From contig NC_030991.1 of NCBI RefSeq assembly GCF_000149955.1, positions 1,123,633 to 1,187,632 of the forward strand: a stretch of DNA of 64,000 nucleotides, in the 5' to 3' direction. Below are positions 12,225 to 22,132 of this stretch, piece by piece; the stretch's first letter is position 1; every line of letters begins with the position of its first letter. The notes below the pieces were generated by a model. It worked only from the letters and a program-made list of their open reading frames with translations, searched no databases and had not been told where the DNA came from. The stretch comes from Fusarium oxysporum f. sp. lycopersici 4287 (lineage: Eukaryota > Ascomycota > Sordariomycetes > Hypocreales > Nectriaceae). The translations under genes were made by a program, and so were the position numbers.

Positions 12225-12511
12225 CAGGGTTGAAAGCCACTCCACCCAATCCACGTAGTGGATCCACTCGTGGATTCCACTGTCCACTCCACTGGCAAAA
12301 TCCCAGTGGATTGGCTAATCCACCGAATCCACTCGGCGATGTCGTGGATGGATTGGGTGGATTTGGGTGGATTTGGGTGGATTAGAAGTGGGGTAGTTAA
12401 GGGCGCCCATGTATTTGGCAGAATGCCTCTAACAGAGGCTGATGTGCCCCATAATTTTTGCAATATTGCTACCCTATGTCAAAAACACCATGAAACATCT
12501 GAACAGCGCAA
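12225..12511 (+). mobile_element. Probable left end of the interrupted hAT element
   Basis: Begins CAGGGTTGAAAGCCACTCC and is followed to about 12400 by many copies of ATCCAC/GTGGAT in both orientations, the kind of subterminal repeats that hAT transposases bind. The neighbouring intact hAT at 27631 starts with the same CAGGG. The piece ends at the target-site duplication of LINE 1 (12497-12511). Its assignment to the hAT whose coding region resumes at 19.1-21.6 kb is inference. A matching right end was not found. Confidence 0.5.
12497..12511. repeat. Target-site duplication of LINE 1, left copy
   Basis: ATCTGAACAGCGCAA, repeated exactly at 18542-18556 directly after the LINE tail. Confidence 0.93.
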
Positions 12512-12641
12512 ACACCTTCCTTTGTCATCACACTTTCTTGGCATACAAGTGTTAAGAAAGTGGCCCTGTCTACACCTAAATCCTTAACAAGTGCACAACA
12601 AACGACTCAACCTGCGCTTTGCGCAGTCGCAAGCCGCGGCG

Positions 12642-14290
12642 ATGGCCTCGTTTTCGACGAGCCCGCCCGCTGCCCCAGACCCCTTCGATTTAGGGATCCA
12701 CACTCCCGCTAATCTGAATCGAGGAGCCCGTGCAGCTCTCTTGCAGAATAGCCCTGCGACCGTGAATGGCACCATTGGTGTTTTACCCGTTCCCAGGCAG
12801 ATGGCCCAGACTCCATCCTCACCACTTATCGCCGACACCGCTGCTGCAGCTACGGAAGACGCTGCGCGTGCCAACTCACCATCGATCTCTGAACAACAAC
12901 CAATCTCTATTATCGAGTCGGCCAATGATCTCGCGCGAGAACACGCGGAAAGAGTACAACGCCAAGCTGATGGTCTTTCAACACTTCTGCGCCAAGTTTG
13001 AAGAAGCGGCTCAGCAATTCGCTACCGGACCGCAACGCCGTTTCGCTAGACAACTTGCTGACAGCTTCCTCGGCATCTGGAAACGAGAGCTCTCCGGCTC
13101 CGGACCTACGACCCCCAAGCCCAGCTACAGCAGCGTCGCCGCCATCTCGCTTCCCGCTGCCCACATTCGCCCAGCCCACCGCCACCATCAGCAACACCGT
13201 CAGCAACAACAGCAGCACCGACAATCCGACCCACCTCATCGCCAAGGGCAACAGCCGACCATCGCCCCACTCCGACAAGATCTCCGTGTCTTCATCCGTC
13301 TAGAAGCCGGAGCCCCGGCCAGGGCCCACAGTGGCTATGCCATCCGGACCTTAATCCGGGAGAAACTCGGCGCCGTCTCAGACAAGATCCGACAGGTGTT
13401 CCAGGTCCGGTCTGGATGGGCCGTCTTGGCTGCCGACTCGGCAACACGCGACTTTCTTGTAGAAAAGCAGGCTGAATGGGCCGCGGAACTGAAACCTATA
13501 GCAGTAGAAACGAACAAAGAATGGTTCACCTATGTGGTCTCAGACTTTCCCAAAAGACTGACCGACTTTCACGGTAATGAGGTGGATAGCGACAGCATCG
13601 TCAGCGACGAGATAGAAATGCAGACGGGGCTCAAGCCTGTTGACATACGCCCGGCGCGACAATTCTCGGACAACCCTTTGACCAAGGCCCCTACTTGTAT
13701 CCTTTCTGAAGCCCACAAAGAGATTTTGGTCGCTGTTTGGCAGCAGCATGGCCAGACTTGTCGACAAAACTGACCGGCTAAGACAGTGTGAGACGTGCTG
13801 GGGCTTTCACTTTGACCGCAACTGTCATAGACGGCCAGTCTGCCAACGCTGCGGCAAGATCGGCCACTCTACTGATGACTGCGCCGCGCCAGAACAGTGC
13901 ATTAACTGCTTGGGCCCTCACCTGGCTAACTTTCACAGGTGCCCAGCTCGACCGAAGAAAGTGCGCGGCGTGCTGCGCCGACTTACCAAAGAACAGCGAG
14001 GACATGTCCGGACCGTAGGCGCGGAGGCATACCGACAACGACAGCGAGAAGCACAACCGGAATTGCACCAAGCCCATAACAGCACGTATGAACGACAAGG
14101 CGAGGATGCCGCATCACAAGAGCAGCCGAGCGTTCGTGCCCCAAGCCCAGCTATATCAGAAGCACCATCGTGCATCATGGTGGCCACAACGCCCCAGGTC
14201 GGTTACGAAGCAGAGGAGGAGCCTGAGCATCCCAGGCCGGGCTCACCGCGAAAGCGCCGAATAGTTCTCATCACTCGTCCTCATGACTAG
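12642..14290 (+). pseudogene. LINE 1 ORF1 (gag-like, zinc knuckles), two frameshifts
   Basis: Nucleic-acid-binding ORF1 protein read in three successive frames. The start is ATG 12642 (MASFSTSPPAAP). The frame moves near 12945-12955 (shown by LINE 2, which keeps one frame across EEYNAKLMVFQ) and again near 13697 (one extra base in GCCCC). The last frame carries tandem CCHC knuckles (CETCWGFHFDRNCH, CQRCGKIGHSTDDC, CINCLGPHLANFHRC). The middle part is rich in Q and H (13170-13260). ORF1 normally coats the LINE RNA. Its stop overlaps the ORF2 start by 8 nt (ATGACTAG, 14283-14290). Confidence 0.85.
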
Positions 14291-17200
14291 GAATAGACAC
14301 TCGCAGACACGAAGGAACGACAAGAAGCCGCTCAGGATCTTTCAGGCCAACGTCGGCAAGATCCCCCCGGCCCACGACTGCGCCCTGGCGCTGGCCGACT
14401 CGGAACGATATGACATTGTACTCCTGCAGGAGCCGTGGACGACTCATACAGAGACCCGCTTTCTGACCAAAACTCACCCGGCATACGACACATTCACACC
14501 AGTCGACATGTGGAACAGCAACGACACTCGGCCTAGAGTGATGACATATGTCAGGCGAGACCCAAGATTTCTCGCCGACCAGATCCGGCCCTTTCAAACT
14601 CGCGATATTCTCTGGCTCACGATCAATGGCATGACGATCGTCAACTTCTATCGCCAGAACGACGAGAGGGATTCCCTAAACACGCTGCTTCGCTGGCCTG
14701 TTCCGGAGCGCTGCCTCGTTGCTGGCGATTTCAATGCCAGGCATCGTAGTTGGCAGACGGGCCAAGCGACGAACCGCGGCCATGAGGTAGCAGGATGGGC
14801 GTCAGAGAATGACCTCAACCTTCTCAACACTCTAGATATCCCGACAAATCCACACGGCAACACGATTGATCTGGCCTTCACCAATATGCCACTGGCCGAA
14901 GCTACCGTCGAGGACCATCTCGCCACTAGCTCCGACCACTTCACGCTCAGCTTGACCTTCCTTGACATCAGATCGACTCCGGTACAACCGGCCAAGATCC
15001 GAGTTGAGACGGAAGACGAGCTTAAACGATTCGTCGAGATTGTAGAACTGGGAGCCACGGAAATCCCCCTCACAGATTCGACCCCTGCGGAGCTGGACGA
15101 GCTCGCGTCTTCACTTGTAAGTCTACTAACATCAGCAGCGAAAGCAGCTGGCCGGCCCGCGCGGAAAGGCGGACGCCCAGCCCCCTGGTGGACGGAGGAG
15201 TGCGCCTGCGCTGCGGCTGCTTTCCGGGCCATCAGAAGAAGCTACCCCTGCGGCTTCAACCAGGACGTTCAGATCGCCAAAAGAGACTTTCATCGTGTGG
15301 TCCGTCGGGCTAAGAGGCAGTATTGGCGGAACCTCATCGACAACTTCTCCAGCAGTAGCGCTGTTTTCAAAGCTGTCCGATGGTTGAAATCCCCTGGAGC
15401 CTTTCAGCCCCCGCCCTTGCAGGTTGACAACGTCGTGTACGAAAGCCAGATGGACAAAGCCAACGCACTCCGACAGGCTACGCTGGAACGAAGAACTGCG
15501 GAGGACGACATCGCAAACGCTTGGACACCAGTATCTCCTTCTAGGTTGATTCCTTTCTCGCCCAGGGTCTCGCTAGATGAGGCGCAGTGTGCGACCATCC
15601 AGACAGGCAATACATCGCCAGGGTCAGATAACATCACCGTCAATCTTCTCCAAGCCGTATGGCACATCATCGGAACACATGTCCGCCGCTTGTTCGAAGG
15701 ATGCCTTTCCGCAGGCCATCATCCGAAACCATTCAAGGAGGCGGAGGTGGTCATGATCGCGAAACCGGGGCGAAGAGACCTCACTGAGCCACGGGCATGG
15801 CGGCCTATCTCGCTGCTCTCCTGCCTTGGCAAGGGACTAGAGCGACTGATTGCACGCCGCCTAGCCTGGGCAGCCGTTTACTACAGCGTCCTTCACCCGC
15901 AACAAGCTGGAGCGCTTCCCAAGAGGTCTGCGACAGACCTGGTGACAGCTCTGATCCATGATATCGAAGAAGCATTTGCACGCAAGAAGGTGGCGACTCT
16001 AGTCACAATGGATGTCCAAGGTGCTTTTGACACTGTCATGCGCAACAGGCTCGTCCTGCGCCTTCGTGAGCAAGGCTGGCCTGACTATTTGGCTCGTTGG
16101 GCCGGCTCCTTCATGAGCGGCCGGTCTGCGCGTGTCAGGTACCAGGATACCGTCACGCCCTCTTCTCCCCTTCAGTGCGGGCTCCCTCAGGGATCGCCGG
16201 TATCGCCGATACTCTTCCTACTCTATACTGAGCCAATCTATCGACTAGGCAATCCCTGGGGTCGCTTCGGCTATGCAGATGACACTGCCATCCTGTCTAT
16301 AGGCGACACAGTAGATGAGACTACTGCCATGGCATCCAGCTCCATCGCAGAGATGGTGCGTTGGGGCGCGGCAAACGGCGTCTCCTTCGACCCAAAGAAG
16401 ACCGAAGTAATGCACTTCTCCCGCAGTAAGCTCAGCACCGCGCCGGCAGTACGTCACGGCGATGTCGAGAAACACCCCGAGCTAGCTCTGCGCTGGCTTG
16501 GCATTTGGCTCGACAGCAGACTATCATTCCGCGTCCACGTCGAGAAGTGGGCGGCGAAGGCAAAGGCCGTCGCCTACCACTTGCGAGGACTCACCAACAC
16601 AATACATGGCCCTCTTCCGAGTGCCGTGCGAGGTGCCGTCAGAGCTTGTGTTGAGCCGGTGCTACTCCACGGATCTGAAGCGTGGTACCCGGGCACCAAC
16701 AGGCCGCGGTGGAGCCAGCCCAACAAAGACACACCGTCTAGTAACCAGCATCTCATACAGAGAATGAACAAAGCCTTGAATCAATCCATGAGAGCTATAG
16801 TGCCCGTCTGGAAAACGACACCCATCACCATCTTGCACAGAGAAAGTGGGATACCACCAGTCGATCAACTGCTCGAAGCCAGACGACTCAGGTTCTCCGC
16901 ACGACTCAAATCACTCGACGACACCCATCCTCTTGTGAGAAGAGCGGCGCCACCGCGTCAGCCTACTTACCATGATCTCATCAAGCGCAAATACCAAGCA
17001 CAAGCAGAAAGCAGCTTTAGAACACGTCTCCGACGCACAGACGAGCTTCTCGGGCAGTGCGCGCGTCCCAAGCTCATCCAGAAACGCTTCCAACAAGAAC
17101 AGATACCACCACTACAGACTGCATCGAAAGAGAAGACAGCTGAGGCTTTCCTCCGCTGGGTCAAGTCACTCGACCCGCTCACCTTGGTCGTCTACTCGGA

Positions 17201-18026
17201 CGGCTCTCTGTCCGAGAAAGGGGTTGCAAGCTACGGCTTCACCATTCACCAGGACGACTTGCCCATCTTTGATGGATCGGATCGCCTTGGACCTGCTGAG
17301 GTCTTCGACGCTGAAGCTACCGGGGCGTTGGAGGGCCTCAAGGCTGCCCTAAACCTGCGAGAATCAGCAACACAAAACATTTTCATCTGCCTAGATAACC
17401 TGGCGGCCGCCACGTGCCTGCAAGGCACACCATCCGACTCCTCTCAACACATCTTTCTCGAGTTCCAGGCTCTGGTGACATCGCATGGAGCCGTCCAGGT
17501 CCGTTGGGTACCAGGACACACTGACATCCCTGGCAACGAACAGGCCGACAAACTGGCAAAAGCAGCATCATCACTCCCTGAGCCCGAAGGTGCTCGCTCA
17601 ACGTTGGCTTACCTACGAAGGATCGCAAGACAAAAACCGAAGGACACATTCAAGGCATGGTGGTCCGCTTCCGCTCCTGAGCAGTACAAGAGACTCAATC
17701 TCAAGGCGACTATAGGCTGCCCGCCGGAGCTATCACTCCCGCGTGTAGCCTTGCACCATCTGCTGGCAGCGAGATCCCTCCATGGAGACTTCGCTGCATA
17801 CCACGAGAGGTTCGACCACGACGATGCACGCCTAGTCTGCTCATGCGGCCGACGCAAAGCACCGGATCACATCTTCTACTGCAGAAAGGTGCCACCGCGC
17901 CATCGGATGAGGCTCGCACCCTCACCGAATGCAGCGGTCAACCTTACAATGGGAAGAGACTTCACCAAATTTGTCGACTTGTCCAAGAACAGCGCGTTCT
18001 TTGGAAAGATTTGTCCTCGCTATTAG
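14283..18026 (+). CDS. LINE 1 ORF2: endonuclease-reverse transcriptase-RNase H
   Basis: 1247 residues without interruption. The N-terminal ~230 residues are an apurinic-like endonuclease (IFQANVGKIP, LLQEPW, VAGDFNARH, SSDHFTL). The reverse transcriptase core occupies about residues 480-760 (WRPISLLSCLGKGLERLIA, MDVQGAFDTV, GLPQGSPVSPILF, FGYADDTAILSIG). An RNase H domain follows at about 960-1100 (VVYSDGSLSEKG, CLDNLAAATC, WVPGHTDIPGNEQADKLAKA). The C-terminus has a CCHC-type knuckle (CSCGRRKAPDHIFYC). This order is that of Tad/I-clade fungal LINEs. Catalytic YADD is present, so the enzyme may be active although ORF1 is broken. Start ATG 14283 overlaps the ORF1 stop, suggesting coupled or reinitiating translation. 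Confidence 0.93.
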   Translation: MTRNRHSQTRRNDKKPLRIFQANVGKIPPAHDCALALADSERYDIVLLQEPWTTHTETRFLTKTHPAYDTFTPVDMWNSNDTRPRVMTYVRRDPRFLADQIRPFQTRDILWLTINGMTIVNFYRQNDERDSLNTLLRWPVPERCLVAGDFNARHRSWQTGQATNRGHEVAGWASENDLNLLNTLDIPTNPHGNTIDLAFTNMPLAEATVEDHLATSSDHFTLSLTFLDIRSTPVQPAKIRVETEDELKRFVEIVELGATEIPLTDSTPAELDELASSLVSLLTSAAKAAGRPARKGGRPAPWWTEECACAAAAFRAIRRSYPCGFNQDVQIAKRDFHRVVRRAKRQYWRNLIDNFSSSSAVFKAVRWLKSPGAFQPPPLQVDNVVYESQMDKANALRQATLERRTAEDDIANAWTPVSPSRLIPFSPRVSLDEAQCATIQTGNTSPGSDNITVNLLQAVWHIIGTHVRRLFEGCLSAGHHPKPFKEAEVVMIAKPGRRDLTEPRAWRPISLLSCLGKGLERLIARRLAWAAVYYSVLHPQQAGALPKRSATDLVTALIHDIEEAFARKKVATLVTMDVQGAFDTVMRNRLVLRLREQGWPDYLARWAGSFMSGRSARVRYQDTVTPSSPLQCGLPQGSPVSPILFLLYTEPIYRLGNPWGRFGYADDTAILSIGDTVDETTAMASSSIAEMVRWGAANGVSFDPKKTEVMHFSRSKLSTAPAVRHGDVEKHPELALRWLGIWLDSRLSFRVHVEKWAAKAKAVAYHLRGLTNTIHGPLPSAVRGAVRACVEPVLLHGSEAWYPGTNRPRWSQPNKDTPSSNQHLIQRMNKALNQSMRAIVPVWKTTPITILHRESGIPPVDQLLEARRLRFSARLKSLDDTHPLVRRAAPPRQPTYHDLIKRKYQAQAESSFRTRLRRTDELLGQCARPKLIQKRFQQEQIPPLQTASKEKTAEAFLRWVKSLDPLTLVVYSDGSLSEKGVASYGFTIHQDDLPIFDGSDRLGPAEVFDAEATGALEGLKAALNLRESATQNIFICLDNLAAATCLQGTPSDSSQHIFLEFQALVTSHGAVQVRWVPGHTDIPGNEQADKLAKAASSLPEPEGARSTLAYLRRIARQKPKDTFKAWWSASAPEQYKRLNLKATIGCPPELSLPRVALHHLLAARSLHGDFAAYHERFDHDDARLVCSCGRRKAPDHIFYCRKVPPRHRMRLAPSPNAAVNLTMGRDFTKFVDLSKNSAFFGKICPRY

Positions 18027-18487
18027 GCGACCGCGACCCGAGAGGCACTCGCAACTCTCCTTCCCTCTTTATCCTTTCACATTTCCTTTGTCACCTTTCT
18101 CTCTCATACATATTCATGGCCGGGTGAAGGGCGTTGCTGCGCCCTTCATCTGGCCGAGAACATTTGAGGCAGTCCCGAGCTGCCGCGTGCACAAGCTGAT
18201 CTCAGCTTCTCTGACATCAGGACTGATGAACGGCTGCAATTTTGCAGCCACGCCTGGTCATCCCGCTGACGGGTAACAGGCTCGGTACGATGCGCCATTT
18301 GTGCCGATGATATGCTGGATAGTGTGTAATCTGTCGACGCGTTCGTAGAAATTGGATTTCAAGGGGGGTGTCTAATTTCGCGTCGCGAATGATAATCCCC
18401 CGTAACCAATGGCTTTCTGTACTTAGCGTTTAGATAGATCCGATTTTCCCTAGCCCAGCACGTCCTGTGCCCCATTAGGGGACTTTC

Positions 18488-18541
18488 GGGGCCTACGGCC
18501 CCCCGGACGAAAAATATACATAACATAACATAACATAACAT
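18488..18541 (+). repeat. LINE 1 3' hairpin and (ATAAC)n tail
   Basis: Perfect 6-bp GC stem GGGGCC-TAC-GGCCCC followed by CGGACGAAAAATA and about five ATAAC units. The same module ends LINE 2, the LINE at 51430 and, degenerate, the one at 61600. Confidence 0.85.
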
Positions 18542-18556
18542 ATCTGAACAGCGCAA
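18542..18556. repeat. Target-site duplication of LINE 1, right copy
   Basis: ATCTGAACAGCGCAA, an exact copy of 12497-12511. Confidence 0.93.
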
Positions 18557-19439
18557 TTTTAGAATACATACAATATAGGAAACACTATTCGAATGTCCTA
18601 TGCTTTCTCATTGGGATGACGTAAGTCTTGATGGATATACTTAAGATTTGCTTCGTGAGTGCATATCATCATGAGGGCCATCAATAGGCGTATATTTTCC
18701 TCAACAACATATCCAGCAAATATCAAGCTCGACTGTCCATACTTTGGATTTATAATACAACAATTATACTATTAAATAATTTCCGGCAAGCTGATTAAAA
18801 AAACGCGTCCAGATATCTCAATATCTCAATACTGCGCGAAAAATTGCAAGCGATACTAATCGCGTCAAGCTCGTGATGTGAAGGATGTTAGGGACTTATC
18901 TAATACCCGACCCCAATATGGCGCTCGCTACGTGCTCGTCCACCTCAAATTAGCTCGAAAGATAAGTATCTGAAACATCCGCAGGATAAGGGCATATTGT
19001 GCCAACTGGTCGCGTTGGACGCGTCATTCGCGCTGACCTGACGACCTGTTGTTGACCCATCACCTGCACCATGTTTTGCGATTTCGACATGACAAAGAGA
19101 TTATTTTACCATGACCTCGCCTGATTCCTGCTTCGACATTTCCGACAGCGCTTCGGGTCCGCTGCCGAATCAACACCCTGCCCGACGCCGTATCCTACCC
19201 GTCCAACCTCGACCCCTGTCTCGACTCTGAGGACCTCTTCCGCAAGCGATGAACAGTACGAGCGTACGCTCTGGAGGCATTTCCCAGGCTGTAGTTCTCT
19301 GAGCGAGCCAGGGAGACGCGTTGCTGGGCCTGGCAATTTGGATATGACATCCAAAAGGAAGACGCCTGCAGATGGATATGCCGAGCGTGCATTCGAAGAA
19401 TAAACCACATCCACGACATTTCGAAGCTGATGGAATCAT
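18557..19439 (+). other. 5' region of the interrupted hAT element
   Basis: No intact ORF. An ATG at about 19110 opens a short frame (MTSPDSCFDISDSASGPLPN) that stops within 40 codons. This probably represents the decayed N-terminus of the hAT transposase. The stretch runs into the assembly gap. Confidence 0.45.
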
Positions 19440-19689
19440 NNNNNNNNNNNNNNNNNNNNNNNNNNNNNNNNNNNNNNNNNNNNNNNNNNNNNNNNNNNNN
19501 NNNNNNNNNNNNNNNNNNNNNNNNNNNNNNNNNNNNNNNNNNNNNNNNNNNNNNNNNNNNNNNNNNNNNNNNNNNNNNNNNNNNNNNNNNNNNNNNNNNN
19601 NNNNNNNNNNNNNNNNNNNNNNNNNNNNNNNNNNNNNNNNNNNNNNNNNNNNNNNNNNNNNNNNNNNNNNNNNNNNNNNNNNNNNNNNN
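19440..19689. other. Assembly gap (250 N)
   Basis: A run of undetermined bases of a round size inside the hAT coding region. The true length is unknown, and it hides the zinc-finger-coding part of the transposase. Confidence 1.
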
Positions 19690-21604
19690 AATGACTTTCA
19701 TCGAAACGCTTCGACAAGGAACACTTCCGGAGGCTTCTGATTGATTGGATCGTGGCCAAGAATCACTCCTTTTCAATTGCCGAGGAGGCAGAACTCCATG
19801 CTATCTTCGATTACTTGAACCCGTTAGCTTCGGCACGTAAAGCCAATATTACCCACACAACTGTTCGAGAAAAGATCGTCGCCGCATTCGAACAACACAA
19901 GCAGAAGGTGATAAAGGTCTTGGGCAAGGCGCCTGGACTTATCCACATCTCCTTCGACGCCTGGCGGTCTGGAAACCGATACGCCCTATATGGTATCTGT
20001 TGCTTTTTTAGGGACGAAAACAATAAGCCTTGCAAGATTACGCTTGGGCTCCCCGAAGTTAGCGCCAGGCACACTGGGCCTAATATCGCCGTAGAAATCC
20101 TCGACGTAATTGAATCGTATCAGATCCAAGACAAGATTGGCTATTTCACGCGAAAAACAATGATACCGCCATGGAGATTATTGGTGGAGAGCTCGGCTTC
20201 GTTGGGGCCCGCAGGCGAGGACGCTGTTTTGGGCATACCTTGAACCTCTCCGCCAAAGCCATTCTATTTGGGCACGATGCTGACGCTTTTGAGCGGCGGA
20301 TATCAGGGGCAGAGCCTCTTACCGAAGCAGAACATTTGATTTGGCGCAAGAAGGGGCCAGCAGGCAAACTGCACAATCTTGTGGTAGCTATCCACAGATC
20401 TGACTTGTTGACTGGCATGCCTCGCAACATTCAACAAGAAGCCTTCAACAAGTCATCTGACCCAAAACTCAACGCCAGGAAGCCATTGGATGTTATTTTG
20501 GACAACGATACGAGATGGCTGTCACAGTTATACATGATACGACGAGCTCTACTGCTTCGCGACTATATCGAACGACTCATTGCCCACCATCGAATCGACT
20601 TCGAACAGCAGAACAAGGCCAAGAGGGGCGGTCCTAAGAAGTCACTCACATTGCCCTTTATTTGCCAGCCAGAGAACCAGCTATCCGACAAGGACTGGGA
20701 GGTGGTCGAAATATTTGCGCAAATACTTAGTTACTACGAAGCCACGATCAAAATGCTAGAAGGCGACGGCCAGATCCGCAAGCGGAAGCGTGGGTGGACT
20801 GGGTCATATGGCAATATTTGGGACGTTATTCAAGGCTTTGAATTTCTTCTCGAGCAACTTGAACGTTTTAAGAACATCGCGAAGGACTTCCCTGATACTG
20901 AACACTTCAGGATCAACATCAATTTGGGCTGGCAGAAGTTGAATGAGTACTATGAGATATTGAGCGAGACGCCCATCTACTACGCTGGCCTGGCGCTCCA
21001 TCCGGCATACCGATGGAAATGGTTTGACCGCAACTGGACTGACCGCCCTGAGTGGATTGACGAGACGAAAAACATGGTTCACGATGTCTGGCGTTTTGAG
21101 TATCGGGAGGCCGCGTTGCCTGGACAGGAGCAACCAGCCGTTGAGCCAGTTCATAAGCAGCGGAAGACTTTGGACAATCCGTTTCAGGAATACCTTAAAC
21201 GAAACCGCTACACAGCGCCAGAAACAGGTCATGGTGGCCTCACGCCAGGCGAAGACGAATACCTGCATTGGATTACGCACTGCGAAAGTGGTGATGGCTC
21301 CATCAACGATCCTCTCGCTTACTGGCACGAGAAGCGATTCAAGTATCCAAACTTATCGCGAATGGCGCTTGATTTTCTCACGATACAACCAATGTCTGCT
21401 GAGTGTGAGCGTCTTTTCTCAGCAGCAGGTCGGATGGTGAACCCTCTCCGCCACCAACTTGAAGCCCAGATTATCGGGATGTGCCAGGTATTGCGTTCAT
21501 GGCTGAGGGCTGGTATTATTCATGAATTAGATCCCTTCTTTATCTCGGTAGACGAAGAAAAAGTCAACCTCGAATTAGCTCAGATGTCGGATCAACAGCT
21601 TGAA
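19690..21604 (+). pseudogene. hAT transposase (old copy), frameshifted and interrupted
   Basis: Coding resumes right after the gap (RFDKEHFRRLLIDW, upstream of the first ATG at 19752) and matches the intact hAT at 28-30 kb block by block (HAIFDYLNPL, HISFDAW.S.NR, ITLGLPEV...HTG). Near 20150 a short deletion removes the LDNAS motif and shifts the frame: the first frame ends with KIGYFTRK, the second resumes with NNDTAMEIIGGELG. The C-terminal dimerisation block is present (PMSAECERLFSAAGRMVNPL). At 21604 (residues MSDQQLE) the sequence is cut by LINE 2. The next hAT bases are 27610-27630, beyond that LINE. It cannot encode active transposase. Confidence 0.88.
21593..21604. repeat. Target-site duplication of LINE 2, left copy
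   Basis: CAACAGCTTGAA within the hAT coding region, repeated at 27598-27609. Confidence 0.92.
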
Positions 21605-21651
21605 TATGTATGTATGTATGTGTATTTTTCGTCCGGGGGGCCATCGGCCCC
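21605..21651 (-). repeat. LINE 2 (CATA)n tail and 3' hairpin
   Basis: Tail of four-base CATA units on the minus strand, next to the hairpin GGGGCC-GAT-GGCCCC. The tail unit differs from the (ATAAC)n tail of LINE 1. Confidence 0.85.
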
Positions 21652-22132
21652 GAAAAGTCCCCTACTGGAGCACAGGACGTGCTGAGCTAGAGAAATCGGA
21701 ACATATCTACACGCTAATTACAGGAATGCTATTGGCCATAGAGGATTAGTCACTCGCCACGCGAAATTAGTCTTTCCTATGGCGTCCAATTTCTGCAAAC
21801 GCGTCAGTGAACCGTACTCCATCCAGCATATCATCGGCACAAATGGCGCATTCTATCGAGCCTGTTACCCGTCAGCGGGATGACAAGGCGCAGCTGGCAC
21901 ATCGCAGCCGCTTCTTGGAGCCTGATATCAGGAAGGCAGAGATCAGCCTATGCGTGCGGCAGTTTGAGACTGCCTCAAGTTGATCCCGACCAGATGAAGG
22001 GCGCTGCAACGCCCCTCATCTGGTCGAAACAGGTAAGAGAGAGACAAAGAAAGAAACAAAATCTGTACAAAAGAGACGTGCAGAAGATAGGGACGGTAGG
22101 AGAGTCGCGAGTGCTTCCCTGGTCGTCGTTGC

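Larger units (their letters stand above)
12512..18541 (+). mobile_element. LINE 1: full-length Tad/I-type non-LTR retrotransposon
   Basis: 6030 bp, bounded by an exact 15-bp target-site duplication. The 5' end starts ACACCTTCCTTTGTCATC, identical to the 5' end of LINE 2. It contains a gag-like ORF1 (frameshifted) and an intact ORF2. The 3' UTR runs from 18027 and ends in a GC hairpin (18488-18502) and an (ATAAC)n tail at 18512-18541. The 5' end is complete, since both LINEs share it exactly. It inserted into the 5' region of an old hAT element. Confidence 0.92.

Noticed and set aside
12258..12587. Plus ORF rich in W, D and G
   Set aside because: It arises from ATCCAC/GTGGAT repeats at the putative hAT end.
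14648..15232. 194-aa minus ORF, with a similar one at 24996-25514
   Set aside because: Antisense shadow of the conserved LINE ORF2 codons; it appears at the same place in both LINEs for that reason only.
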